Origin: a virus
Strand: one strand, 5' to 3'
Virus record (IMG/VR): IMGVR_UViG_3300003690_000073
Span: 1-42,700 of that record
DNA: 42,700 nucleotides
Shown: one piece after another, positions 1 to 7,910 of the stretch
How the letters are laid out: each line of letters begins with the position of its first letter
Position numbering within the stretch: the stretch's first letter is position 1
Program-made: the position numbers and the translations under genes
Notes under the pieces: generated by a model
The model's input: only the letters and a program-made list of their open reading frames with translations
The model's database searches: none
What the model was told of the DNA's origin: nothing

Positions 1-1
1 T

Positions 2-262
2 GCTTCAACAACCTTATTTGAACAAAACATTCAAGAAACATGGAATGGATTTTCCTCTCAAGTTGATAGAATATTAAGCGCTGTTAAACTAAACTTTGGT
101 TTAACTGATTATAGATTAATTTTAGATGAAACTACAACCACTCCAGAATTAGTTGATAGAAACATCATGTATGCTAAAATATTCTTGAAGCCAGCACGAG
201 CTATTGAATTTATTGCACTTGATTTTATTATCACAAGCTCTGGTGCTTCTTTTGAGGATTAA
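2..262 (+). CDS. Tail sheath protein, C-terminal fragment
   Basis: The window opens inside this gene; 86 residues and the TAA stop remain. The fragment contains NFGLTDYRLILDETTTT and then KPARAIEFIALDFIIT, the conserved C-terminal fold of T4 gp18-like sheath proteins, which ends in a beta strand that meshes with neighbouring subunits. The sheath forms the contractile outer tube of the tail. It is followed by a promoter-like motif and the tail tube gene, the usual sheath-tube order of myoviruses. The N-terminal part and start lie outside the window. Confidence 0.85.
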   Translation, partial: ASTTLFEQNIQETWNGFSSQVDRILSAVKLNFGLTDYRLILDETTTTPELVDRNIMYAKIFLKPARAIEFIALDFIITSSGASFED

Positions 263-282
263 ACGAGATAAAAAAGAAAATT

Positions 283-296
283 AATACTACTTATTA
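283..296 (+). promoter_or_regulatory. Candidate late promoter before tail tube gene
   Basis: AATACTACTTATTA differs at two positions from the motif repeated at 1885, and no -35 box is visible upstream. It is followed by a small AAGG-GTAA-CCTT hairpin (299-310) whose CCTT could instead pair with the AAGG of the SD at about 313. The promoter role is inferred from recurrence before several genes. Confidence 0.5.
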
Positions 297-327
297 ATAA
301 GGGTAACCTTTTAAGGAGAAACACAAC

Positions 328-840
328 ATGGCAGATTTTTGGTCGGAATTACCTGAAACTAAACGGGCTTATAGATGGGAAGTCTATATCAATGACATTC
401 ATAGGTGGTTGGCAAAATCTGTTTCTAAACCAGGATTTTCAATTTCTGAGATCTCCCACAGATTCATTAATCATACTTTTTGGTACCCCGGCCGCGTAGA
501 ATGGAATCAAATTAGTGTTTCGTTAGTTGACCCGGCAAGTCCAGATGCTGCAGCCACTGTAATGAGTATGGTTGAAGCGTCAGGCTACGTGCCACCGTAT
601 GAACGATTTGATCGTTGGCCGACCATGAACAAAAGCTCAGCAGTCACTGCCTTAAAAGGCGTGACAATCAAGCAAATCGACAAAGATGGATTTCCAATTG
701 AAACGTGGATTCTTAAGAATCCATGGATTAAAGATGTGAACTTCGGAGATTTAAGTTACGATAATCGACGAAACGATTTCCGAGTAGTTGGAATGGCATT
801 TAATTTTTACATAACAAGAGGTAACAATGAGAAACAATGA
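328..840 (+). CDS. Tail tube protein (T4 gp19-like)
   Basis: This is the major tail tube subunit, which stacks as rings to make the inner DNA channel of the contractile tail. The 170-residue length and the pattern of an N-terminal tube strand (RAYRWEVYI), a central VEWNQISVSLVDP segment and the C-terminal WIKDVNFGDLSYD...FRVVGMAFNFY segment fit the gp19 family of myovirus tubes. It lies directly after the sheath gene and before the tail assembly genes. The ATG at 328 has an AAGGAG SD about 10 bases upstream. Its last 14 bases overlap the next gene, so the two are probably translationally coupled. A late-type promoter motif lies 45 bases upstream. Confidence 0.9.
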   Translation: MADFWSELPETKRAYRWEVYINDIHRWLAKSVSKPGFSISEISHRFINHTFWYPGRVEWNQISVSLVDPASPDAAATVMSMVEASGYVPPYERFDRWPTMNKSSAVTALKGVTIKQIDKDGFPIETWILKNPWIKDVNFGDLSYDNRRNDFRVVGMAFNFYITRGNNEKQ

Positions 841-1663
841 AGAACGTTTCAAAGCAAATAACGTAGATTCAACCCCCCCTCCCTTAGAAGAAACAAAAAC
901 TTTACACTTCGTAACACCAACAGATTTTGTTGAATTACCTTCGAAGGGACAATACTATCAAGAAAGTCACCCCCTATACGGTGAAGAGCATTTAGAAATT
1001 CGACAAATGACTGCTAAAGATGAAGACATTTTAACTTCAGAAACACTTTTGAAAAAAGGCATTGCAATTGAAAGATTGATCCAAAATTTAATAGTTGATA
1101 AAAATATTAGAACAGAAGACCTTTTGGTTGGCGATAAAAATGCAATACTAATTACTGCAAGAATATCTGCCTATGGGCCACTTTATGAAACGAAGATCCA
1201 ATGCCCTTTCTGCAATCATTATTCAAATTATGAATTTGATTTACGAGAAGTAAAAGTCCAACACAGTGAAAAAGATATTGAAAGCGTTTCATCAACAGAA
1301 AATAAAACATTTCTTATTGCGCTACCAAATAGCAAAGCACAAGTCGAAGTGAGGCTTTTAATTGGTGTGGACGAGCAAAAATTTATATTTATGATACAAC
1401 AGCGTAAAAAACACAACCTTGAACAAACAACAGTGACAGACCAAATGAAAATGTTTACCGTAGCAGTAAATGGAATTGCCGACCCGACCCAGGTTTCAAA
1501 TTTTATCGACAGCATGCCAGCAAAAGATTCAAGACATCTTAGAAATACATATGCAAAGATTAATCCTACCGTAGATTTAACACAATATTTTGCATGCACA
1601 TACTGCAATTCAGAAACAAAATTGGAGATCCCGCTTACAGCGGACTTTTTTTGGCCTAAGTAA
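827..1663 (+). CDS. gp26-like protein, probable tail assembly chaperone (G part)
   Basis: This 278-residue protein resembles the T4 gp26 baseplate family: FVELPSKGQYY near the N-terminus, a helical EIRQMTAKDEDIL block and two Cys-X2-Cys pairs, CPFC (about residue 126) and CTYC (about residue 257), which could bind zinc. It sits between the tail tube and tape measure genes, exactly where contractile and siphoviral phages keep their tail assembly chaperone, which wraps the tape measure during tube polymerisation. Its last codons run over seven T bases, and a second open frame without a convincing start continues from there (see 1590-1832). It overlaps the tube gene by 14 bases. The gp26 similarity is recognised by eye; the chaperone role is inferred from position. 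Confidence 0.7.
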   Translation: MRNNEERFKANNVDSTPPPLEETKTLHFVTPTDFVELPSKGQYYQESHPLYGEEHLEIRQMTAKDEDILTSETLLKKGIAIERLIQNLIVDKNIRTEDLLVGDKNAILITARISAYGPLYETKIQCPFCNHYSNYEFDLREVKVQHSEKDIESVSSTENKTFLIALPNSKAQVEVRLLIGVDEQKFIFMIQQRKKHNLEQTTVTDQMKMFTVAVNGIADPTQVSNFIDSMPAKDSRHLRNTYAKINPTVDLTQYFACTYCNSETKLEIPLTADFFWPK

Positions 1664-1832
1664 AGAATACATAAAAGATGTATATGAGCAATTCTTTTTA
1701 TTAAAATATCATGGCGGCTGGAGTCTTTTTGAAGCCTATAATCTACCTGTTGGATTAAGAAACTGGTTTATAAAAAGACTTACAAAGCAATTTGAACAAG
1801 AAAAAGCAGATTATGATAATATAAAAAAATAA
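1590..1832 (+). CDS. Frameshift extension of tail assembly chaperone (gp51-like)
   Basis: This frame is open from before 1590 to TAA 1832 and overlaps the previous gene by 74 bases. The first start-type codon is TTG 1590, with no SD upstream and a different kind of residue composition before about 1647. The conserved-looking part, FGLSKEYIKDVYEQFFLLKY..GGWSLFEAYNLPVGLRNWF, starts exactly where the upstream frame meets the T7 run. The simplest reading is a +1 (or -2) ribosomal frameshift at 1646-1652 that adds about 60 residues to a minority of the 827-1663 product. The alternative is a free-standing small gp51-like baseplate protein. An intrinsic terminator follows. Confidence 0.6.
   Translation: MHAHTAIQKQNWRSRLQRTFFGLSKEYIKDVYEQFFLLKYHGGWSLFEAYNLPVGLRNWFIKRLTKQFEQEKADYDNIKK
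1646..1652 (+). promoter_or_regulatory. Candidate programmed frameshift site (T7 run)
   Basis: Seven T bases read in the zero frame as TTT TTT TGG, four codons before the TAA at 1661. A +1 slip of the P-site TTT onto the next TTT enters the downstream frame (GGC CTA AGT AAA). Perfect re-pairing is possible. The site lies in the gene before the tape measure, where such shifts are common. Confidence 0.55.
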
Positions 1833-1847
1833 AAATTAATATTTTTG

Positions 1848-1878
1848 AAGCCGAGGACCTCCTCGGCTTTTTATTTTC
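1848..1878 (+). terminator. Rho-independent terminator
   Basis: AAGCCGAGG pairs with CCTCGGCTT around an ACCT loop (9-bp stem), followed by TTTATTTT. It ends the sheath-to-chaperone transcript just before the promoter-like motif of the next unit. Confidence 0.88.
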
Positions 1879-1884
1879 ATTTTA

Positions 1885-1898
1885 AATACTATTTACTA
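1885..1898 (+). promoter_or_regulatory. Candidate late promoter (AATACTATTTACTA)
   Basis: This is the reference copy of the repeated motif. It lies right after a terminator and 37 bases before the ATG at 1922, which fits a promoter restarting transcription. No -35 box is seen. The downstream leader can fold AAGAA/TTCTT with the GGAGG SD in the loop. Confidence 0.6.
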
Positions 1899-1921
1899 CA
1901 AGAAGATGGAGGATTCTTTTT

Positions 1922-2335
1922 ATGAGACAAGGAATTATTTCTGAAGACAAAATAAATTTACACCACTTAGATTTAAGATCGGCACAAAAAGGTCAAATTA
2001 ACGAAAGTTTTTTGGCAATGTTCGGAGAAACTCTGAAAGTAATTTTAAAAAGAATGTTTGGTAAAATTCCCACACCAGATGAATATAAATCAATGGTCGC
2101 AGAGGCCGAAGAAAATGAAAAGGGTAGTCAATACGAGGAAGCTGATGTTAAAATTACTGGCACAAAAGCGCAATTAAAAGCACTAGCTTTAGCTTTGGCT
2201 GCCGAGAAAAAATATATGGAAGCATATGTACATTGGGGTTTAAAAGATGAAAGAACAAAAGAGTCTCGATATGAACTATATGATGCAATCGAAGTTTTTG
2301 AAAAAATAACTGGTCTTTTGTGGCCATTTAAATAA
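1922..2335 (+). CDS. Unknown protein between tail chaperone and tape measure
   Basis: I do not recognise the family. The 137 residues are mostly helical, with an acidic middle (MVAEAEENEKGSQYEEADVK), an alanine/leucine helix (AQLKALALALAAEKKYMEAYVHWG) and the ending LLWPFK. There is no signal peptide or membrane segment. Its place between the tail chaperone and the tape measure gene suggests a tail-assembly or minor tail role, but this is inferred from context only. The ATG has a GGAGG SD about 9 bases upstream. It starts a new transcription unit, after a terminator and a late-type motif, and probably shares a message with the tape measure gene 16 bases downstream. Confidence 0.75.
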   Translation: MRQGIISEDKINLHHLDLRSAQKGQINESFLAMFGETLKVILKRMFGKIPTPDEYKSMVAEAEENEKGSQYEEADVKITGTKAQLKALALALAAEKKYMEAYVHWGLKDERTKESRYELYDAIEVFEKITGLLWPFK

Positions 2336-2351
2336 GGAATTATGTTAACTC

Positions 2352-4736
2352 ATGGCAGATGATCCAGCCGGTGGAGGAGGTTCTCCAGTTGATCCAAAAA
2401 TAATGGAAGCTCAAATCGCGGGCACCGAACAATATCGTGATTTGCTCTTTCAAATTAGCTCAATTGAAAGCCAACTCGCTCAAACTGAAGCTGAACGATT
2501 ACAATATGCTCAACAAGCAGTTCAAACATTCGATGCAGGACTCAAACAAACATTACAAATGGCCGAAGCGACCGGTCGCGTCCGCAACGATGAAGAAAGA
2601 AGAAATCTTGTTCTCAAAGAAGAAGTTGGTGAATTAAGAAAACAATTAAATCTCATAACCACCACGGACGCGACAAGAAAACGAAATCTAGAAAGTATCC
2701 GAAGACAACAAAAAGCCCTACAAAATGATATCGACAAAGCAATGGCTAGCGAGGGCAAAAAATCACAAAATGCCATAAACCTTCAGAATCAATTGAATTC
2801 TCTAAAATCACAAGAAGCGGAACTTCTTCGTGGTAATTTAAACTTAACTGAAGCGCAACAGGAAAGCTTGGTTAAAAGAATATCCGCAGAAATACGATAT
2901 AGGCAAGCAGCAGTAGAAACTTCCGCACAGACACAAAGTTCTCTAAGAATGTTGACTGGTCTAGGTAGCGATTGGCAAAATACTCTTTGGGGTGCTTTCT
3001 CTACGATGACAAAAGCATCGATACAATCCCAGGGTGCTATAAAGGGCTTGATTAGATCGGCAGATGTATTGGTTAACTCGTTAAATAATGCTGCTTCTAT
3101 ATCAAATATTGCTGGCTCTACAATAATGAAAATACAAGAAAAAACGGTTTATATGATTAATGAAATTGATCGTTCAGAAGTTTCATTACGCGCAGCAACT
3201 GGCGCATCACAAGAGTTTGCACGTGGTTTGAATGTTGCATTTAATGATGCGGCTATTAAGCGAATGGCCGGTACATATACTGAACTTTATCAACTACAAT
3301 CATCTTTATTTGGCCTATCAAAGGCATATTCAGAACAAACCGGCGCTGAAAGATTGGCATTAGATAGACTCGGCATGGCAGCTAATCGCGCTGGAATTGC
3401 TTATGATGACTTTGCTACAGTAGTTGATAAATCTGTCCGCATATTTGGTCAGAGTGCAACGAGAGCAATAAATCAGTTGTACAATACTGCAGTTTCAGTA
3501 GGTGAAAAACCAGCAGAAATTATTAAAGCATATATTAGCTCTTTGGACGTTTTATCTCAATACTCAGGCCCACAAGCAATTAGTGTTTTCCAACAATTGG
3601 TTTCTTGGCAGAAAGCAACAGGAATTGAAGCGCAGAAACTCCTTCATGTTGTTTCCCAGTTCGATACATTTGAAGGCGCTGCAACGTCAGTTTCTAGATT
3701 AAATACAATTTTAGGTGGTGCTTATTTTAACACACTTCAAATGCTTAAAGCCGATGAAGGCGAAAGAGTGAGATTACTCTATGAAGGATTTAAAGCAACT
3801 AATTTAAATTGGGATGCAATGGGCAGATATCACAAAAGAGCTTTAATGGTGGCGGCGGGCTTTAAAAGTCTATCAGTCGCTGCGGCCTTTTATAGAGGAG
3901 ATATGGAAAAAGTTACGGCATTGCAAGAAAAAGCTCAGCGCACAGCTAATGCACAACAAAGATTAATTGATATTGGGATACAACTAGTACCCATTGTTGC
4001 CCGACTAGCACGCGCCATGCAAGAATTTGGCACTTTTGCTGAAAAATTAATACCATATGTACGAGCATTTGCTGAAATTTTAGGCCAAATGAGCCCACTC
4101 ATGGCAATGGGCGTGCTAGCAGCATATAAGCTTTCTACTGCTTTTGCCGCACTTGCACTCAGAGCCGCCGCCGTAAAAATTGCCACGGCTGGTATCGGAG
4201 GGGGACTAGCAGCTATGGGCGGGGCCATTCTCGGTCTCGTGCCAATGTTAGGCGTTTTAGGTTATGCATTTTACTCCCTCCATCAAAAAGTCAGCGAAAA
4301 AAAATCTCCCCCATTTTGGCAAATTTTTGGAATTATGGCCACCGGGGTTCACAGCTTTACGGATGGCGCTAAAGATGCAATTGCTGCGGCAAGACAGTTG
4401 GGAAATACAATAGCAGCAATGCCAACGGAAAAAATGATTAAAGTTGCAGCAGTGACAAGACAAGTTGGCGCCTCTGCGGCCGCAGTATCAGGCGGCGTTA
4501 GCGCATCTCGCGCAGCCGCCGTTCAAGCTCAAAGTTCAGCCATAGCAGTTAATGTTGCTCGACAAAATGTTTTACCGGCTGGCGGCGGAGCAGGCCGACT
4601 TCCTCCCGGCGTACTAGTTACAGACTCTCTCTCCTTTAATATTGGAAGTGATATATCGATTGTCAAGAGAGTCGAAGATCTTGTAAATACTAAATTAAAA
4701 GCGCGCGAAATGGCTGCACGTTTAAGGAGCGTTTAA
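2352..4736 (+). CDS. Tail tape measure protein
   Basis: At 794 residues this is one of the longest proteins in the window. It is rich in helix and coiled-coil (Q/E/L/A-rich residues 20-190) and has a strongly hydrophobic stretch at about 590-655 (YKLSTAFAALALRAAAVKIA and AILGLVPMLGVLGYAFYSL) typical of the membrane-active segment of tape measure proteins. Such proteins set tail length and help DNA pass the host inner membrane. Its position after the tube and chaperone genes and before baseplate tube-cap genes supports the call. The glycine/alanine-rich C-terminal region (about 690-760) may be removed or flexible. The SD is AAGGA, with a rather long spacing to the ATG. Confidence 0.85.
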   Translation: MADDPAGGGGSPVDPKIMEAQIAGTEQYRDLLFQISSIESQLAQTEAERLQYAQQAVQTFDAGLKQTLQMAEATGRVRNDEERRNLVLKEEVGELRKQLNLITTTDATRKRNLESIRRQQKALQNDIDKAMASEGKKSQNAINLQNQLNSLKSQEAELLRGNLNLTEAQQESLVKRISAEIRYRQAAVETSAQTQSSLRMLTGLGSDWQNTLWGAFSTMTKASIQSQGAIKGLIRSADVLVNSLNNAASISNIAGSTIMKIQEKTVYMINEIDRSEVSLRAATGASQEFARGLNVAFNDAAIKRMAGTYTELYQLQSSLFGLSKAYSEQTGAERLALDRLGMAANRAGIAYDDFATVVDKSVRIFGQSATRAINQLYNTAVSVGEKPAEIIKAYISSLDVLSQYSGPQAISVFQQLVSWQKATGIEAQKLLHVVSQFDTFEGAATSVSRLNTILGGAYFNTLQMLKADEGERVRLLYEGFKATNLNWDAMGRYHKRALMVAAGFKSLSVAAAFYRGDMEKVTALQEKAQRTANAQQRLIDIGIQLVPIVARLARAMQEFGTFAEKLIPYVRAFAEILGQMSPLMAMGVLAAYKLSTAFAALALRAAAVKIATAGIGGGLAAMGGAILGLVPMLGVLGYAFYSLHQKVSEKKSPPFWQIFGIMATGVHSFTDGAKDAIAAARQLGNTIAAMPTEKMIKVAAVTRQVGASAAAVSGGVSASRAAAVQAQSSAIAVNVARQNVLPAGGGAGRLPPGVLVTDSLSFNIGSDISIVKRVEDLVNTKLKAREMAARLRSV

Positions 4737-4739
4737 TAA

Positions 4740-5588
4740 ATGGCAAGAATTAAGAATGTTATAAGCGGTATGCCAAGTGATATAGGCCTCACGCATGGTA
4801 GTGAATGGGGAAAAATTCAATTTGTTCATTTAGGCTCTTCGGATGACTCTTATGGTTCATTGATAGTTGAATTTAAAGCATTCATTAAAAGATTTAACGA
4901 TAGCTTTAGTGGAGACTGGAAGGAAGCGCAATATCCAAATCAATCTGTACCAATTGCTCATCAAGTGCGCCCCAGACGAGATATTCACATTGAATGGACG
5001 TTACCAGCCGCCACTGAGGCCGAAGCAATCAGCAATTTAGGAAAATGTTCCGCATTGGCACAAATGATGCTTCCAACTTTAGAAAAATCTAAGGGTTGGG
5101 CATCTCGCGGCGAAATGTTTTATCCAAAATCTTCTTTTGTAGGTATTAAATTTGCAAATTTGATTCAAGGTCTGGATGGGGGGCCATTACCTGGCTATAT
5201 TAGAGGGTTCAATTACACACCAAATTTTGAAGAAGGCGTTCTTGTCACGAACAAAAGAGGAGCACAGGTTCCAGCAGAAATTAAAAAGATGATGGATTTT
5301 AAATCTCAAACTAGACAAATATTGGCTCCAATGTTTATAGATATAGCTTTAGACTTTACTCCATTCTATATTCGATCAAAAGTGGGCTATATACACGGCA
5401 AAGGCAAAGAAGGAGGCTGGGTAAGCCCTAGTTGGCCATATGGCGTAGCATTTGACAAAGCAATGTCAGCTGAAGGTAAAGCTGGCACATCCGAAGCTGA
5501 TGTATGTGTGACCAATCCTTCTGAAGGTGGCTGGCACGATGTCTGTACTCGCTCTATGTTTGCAGGCGTACGAGGAATAACGAGCTAA
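4740..5588 (+). CDS. Baseplate tail-tube cap/initiator-like protein (gp48/gp54-like)
   Basis: This 282-residue protein starts three bases after the tape measure gene, with AAGGAG upstream. The block FKAFIKRFNDSFSGDWKEAQYPN, followed by an Arg-rich strand and IHIEWTLPAATEAEAISNL, resembles T4 gp48/gp54-type tube-like proteins that cap the baseplate hub and start tube polymerisation. These share the tube fold and describe deviation from a straight strand with 'W..E..yg...pi..y..T.R'. A cysteine-containing tail (DVCVTNPSEGGWHDVCTRS) follows and is not explained by the family. The assignment rests on partial motif resemblance and gene order, so another tube-fold baseplate protein is possible. Confidence 0.55.
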   Translation: MARIKNVISGMPSDIGLTHGSEWGKIQFVHLGSSDDSYGSLIVEFKAFIKRFNDSFSGDWKEAQYPNQSVPIAHQVRPRRDIHIEWTLPAATEAEAISNLGKCSALAQMMLPTLEKSKGWASRGEMFYPKSSFVGIKFANLIQGLDGGPLPGYIRGFNYTPNFEEGVLVTNKRGAQVPAEIKKMMDFKSQTRQILAPMFIDIALDFTPFYIRSKVGYIHGKGKEGGWVSPSWPYGVAFDKAMSAEGKAGTSEADVCVTNPSEGGWHDVCTRSMFAGVRGITS

Positions 5589-5600
5589 GGATGAAAACTG

Positions 5601-5939
5601 ATGCGATATAAAAAAAGATTACTTGGGTTAAATAATAGTAAATTATATGAAGATCATTTTGAGCGACGTGGTGTTAATTTTATTCATCAATATACAACTC
5701 CCACATTAAAACACCCAACAGTAGAACAAGTGGAAGAATTAGATGAAGTTAATCACACTTGGACCCAAGGAGACCGTTATTATAAATTAGCGCATGAATA
5801 TTATAATGATTCAAAATTGTGGTGGGTTATTGCATGGTATAATCAAAAGCCGACAGAAAGCCACCTTCAATTAGGAGATGTCGTATACATTCCATTGCCT
5901 TTAAGTGAAGTGCTTAAATATTATAGACTTTACTATTAA
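5601..5939 (+). CDS. Baseplate wedge protein, gp53/LysM-like
   Basis: The protein has 112 residues. Residues 53-105 read TWTQGDRYYKLAHEYYNDSKLWWVIAWYNQ...LQLGDVVYIPLP, a LysM-like fold with the order 'GD...LA..YY.D..LWW.IA..N......L..G....IP'. T4 gp53 and its relatives carry this domain and hold baseplate wedges together around the hub. The short N-terminal part (MRYKKRLLGLNNSKLYEDHFERRG) is typical of the family. It lies between tube-cap-like and large baseplate genes. The SD is AAGGA, with the start at ATG 5601. In this setting LysM is structural rather than peptidoglycan-binding, which is knowledge from gp53 and not visible here. Confidence 0.8.
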   Translation: MRYKKRLLGLNNSKLYEDHFERRGVNFIHQYTTPTLKHPTVEQVEELDEVNHTWTQGDRYYKLAHEYYNDSKLWWVIAWYNQKPTESHLQLGDVVYIPLPLSEVLKYYRLYY

Positions 5940-5956
5940 TCGAGGATATTTTTTAT

Positions 5957-7648
5957 ATGGTAGAATTTTATGAAGCAAATAAAGTAGCCGAACAATCCCG
6001 ACGTGCACGATTTCAAGAACAATGCTTTCTCTTATTTAATAGATATCAAATAAGAGATACTCTCACTGGAAAGCGACGTGACTTTGTAGTCGATCCTGAG
6101 ATACATGAAAACGTTCGGGCCCCGATCCGCCGCGACGGCACCCGACGCGAGTTGTACGGTGAAGGCATAGAGATAAAGCGCAAGGGAAAAGCATATCAAA
6201 AATTTACCAGATGGGAAGGCGCTCTTGATTATCACCATTTAGTAACTTTAGATTCAACGGATCCAGAGATTTTAACCTCTCAAATAAATTCCATTGACGG
6301 TGCAGACATATTTTTTAATTTAGATGCCGCTGTTTTATCTCAACTTAAACCAATTGTCGAACTTTATAAAATTTATCCAAATAAAAAGTTATCGACAAAA
6401 AAATCATATGAAGTTCCTGTTAGAGTACCGTTTTTACTGGGCGAAGGAATAACAGATGGTACGAAAGGAGCTATGGAACAAGGAGCAGATAAAGGGTTTG
6501 CAGCCATTGACAGTTTATTTAGAAGCCACAACACTCTAGGCAATGTAATGCCACATAATTTTAGAATTAAATTTGCTGGTAAAGACATTGCTTGGGTCAA
6601 CGCAATTGATCATTTTAGTTTTAGTCTTTCGTTTTCTTCATTTAGGCTTTTTAATCATATGTTTAAAGTTCCTGACCCCAGCGACCGCCGCGGCCAAAAA
6701 AAAATATCTTGGCAATATACAGATTTGATATCGACTTCGCCAAAATATAGTCTTAAAAAAGAAGGCGTCGCGCCGGTAATTGGCAGCGCTGATGTATTAT
6801 CCGCAAATGAATGTCCATATGACTATGACAGCGTAGAAGCCAACGTTCAAGCTCCCGTCGGAGGCGGCAGCACCGCACATACACCAAATCCTGAGCACTT
6901 TGAACTTCAAGCCATCATAAGATATGATTCGGAAATAGATTGGGATATGGTTAGTATGGCGGGCTCCAACTATAGTTCAGATGAAAGAGAAAAACTTCGA
7001 AGATTTTTGCGCGGCTCGGCGTTGGTTGTGCGTTTGCAATTTAAACAACATACAATTCGTTACAGCATGGGCGCATCTGGAGGAACTAATGCTGAATTTA
7101 TTCTTGATTTGGATTATGCCGCTTATTTAGAAGGCGTTCTAGATTCACCAGAATTAGATTTATTAAAATTAAACATAGACGATGACAAAGACTTGAGTAT
7201 ATTGGAATCAGATCTTGCGTACGCTAAACGATTATTGGCAGAAGTTAAAAGTAAAGATCATACTTTGAGCCAGGCAATATCTGGTGGAAGTATAAAAGAC
7301 GGTAACAATACCTACGATAATAAGATTGCAAAAACTTATGTTAGATTGAGAAAAAATTTAGTAAGAAGAATGGGGCATTATGGACAGTGGCTAATTAAAA
7401 TGCCAATGAAAAATGGCAGATGGATACCTTTTGATCAGATCACTGTAAGTAAAAAGCAGGTTAGGAGAGAACATACTGCCGCGTCAAGAGGTAGAATTCA
7501 ACGCCATCCGCGATGGCGTACGGGCTTAAGATCGGAACGGCCAAAAGAAGGCGTGCCTGTATCAAAGGGTCAAAATACAAAAGATTACAAAATGCAAGTA
7601 CGAAGAGATAATGCAGGACGAGAAGTCGGAGGCAATTGGAATATATAA
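5957..7648 (+). CDS. Large baseplate-region structural protein, unassigned
   Basis: This 563-residue protein is not recognised. It is rich in beta strand and charged segments, with a basic C-terminal tail (about residues 500-563, many R/K/Q) and no membrane segments. It includes the run FSLSFSSFRLFNHMFKVPDP (about 223-242) and a stretch of DLDYAAYLEG type, seen in phage structural proteins. It lies between the gp53-like gene and other baseplate candidates, so a hub or wedge role is likely by context. The ATG is preceded by GAGG. Its end overlaps the next frame by 38 bases. The GC-rich patch at 6110-6150 differs from the AT-rich surroundings. Confidence 0.7.
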   Translation: MVEFYEANKVAEQSRRARFQEQCFLLFNRYQIRDTLTGKRRDFVVDPEIHENVRAPIRRDGTRRELYGEGIEIKRKGKAYQKFTRWEGALDYHHLVTLDSTDPEILTSQINSIDGADIFFNLDAAVLSQLKPIVELYKIYPNKKLSTKKSYEVPVRVPFLLGEGITDGTKGAMEQGADKGFAAIDSLFRSHNTLGNVMPHNFRIKFAGKDIAWVNAIDHFSFSLSFSSFRLFNHMFKVPDPSDRRGQKKISWQYTDLISTSPKYSLKKEGVAPVIGSADVLSANECPYDYDSVEANVQAPVGGGSTAHTPNPEHFELQAIIRYDSEIDWDMVSMAGSNYSSDEREKLRRFLRGSALVVRLQFKQHTIRYSMGASGGTNAEFILDLDYAAYLEGVLDSPELDLLKLNIDDDKDLSILESDLAYAKRLLAEVKSKDHTLSQAISGGSIKDGNNTYDNKIAKTYVRLRKNLVRRMGHYGQWLIKMPMKNGRWIPFDQITVSKKQVRREHTAASRGRIQRHPRWRTGLRSERPKEGVPVSKGQNTKDYKMQVRRDNAGREVGGNWNI

Positions 7649-7910
7649 TAAATTATTTCAACCCGATCTTCTTGTTTCGGATTCTCGCGCGAAATTAATA
7701 GACGAAGTTGCGGCCGCCGCGGCGATACCGTTGCTTGGGGAAGCTTTAGCAGAAGGGGTTAGACACGCAATTTGGGAACAGCAAATAGTTGACGATGTTA
7801 CAGTAGTGCCGCCCGCCGAAGCTTTTGTACAAAATAAATTAATTAAGGACTACCAAAAGCAAACAACACATTTACAAAAAAAATCCGTTATGAGCTTTAA
7901 AGGTATGTAA
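7611..7910 (+). CDS. Baseplate-region protein, N-terminal part before an in-frame TAA
   Basis: The 99 codons run from ATG 7611 to TAA 7908-7910. The same frame stays open without interruption from 7911 to 9188, so this looks like the first fifth of a 525-residue protein. The part seen is helical, with an Ala-rich segment (LIDEVAAAAAIPLLGEALAEGV) and a polar end. It overlaps the upstream gene by 38 bases and has only a weak purine-rich SD. Whether the stop is read through, is a real nonsense mutation or is a sequence error cannot be decided here. Confidence 0.6.
   Translation: MQDEKSEAIGIYNKLFQPDLLVSDSRAKLIDEVAAAAAIPLLGEALAEGVRHAIWEQQIVDDVTVVPPAEAFVQNKLIKDYQKQTTHLQKKSVMSFKGM

Noticed and set aside
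1228-1608. Minus-strand open frame of 126 codons opposite the gp26-like gene
   Set aside because: It is a shadow of a well-supported + strand gene, with no SD and no family content.
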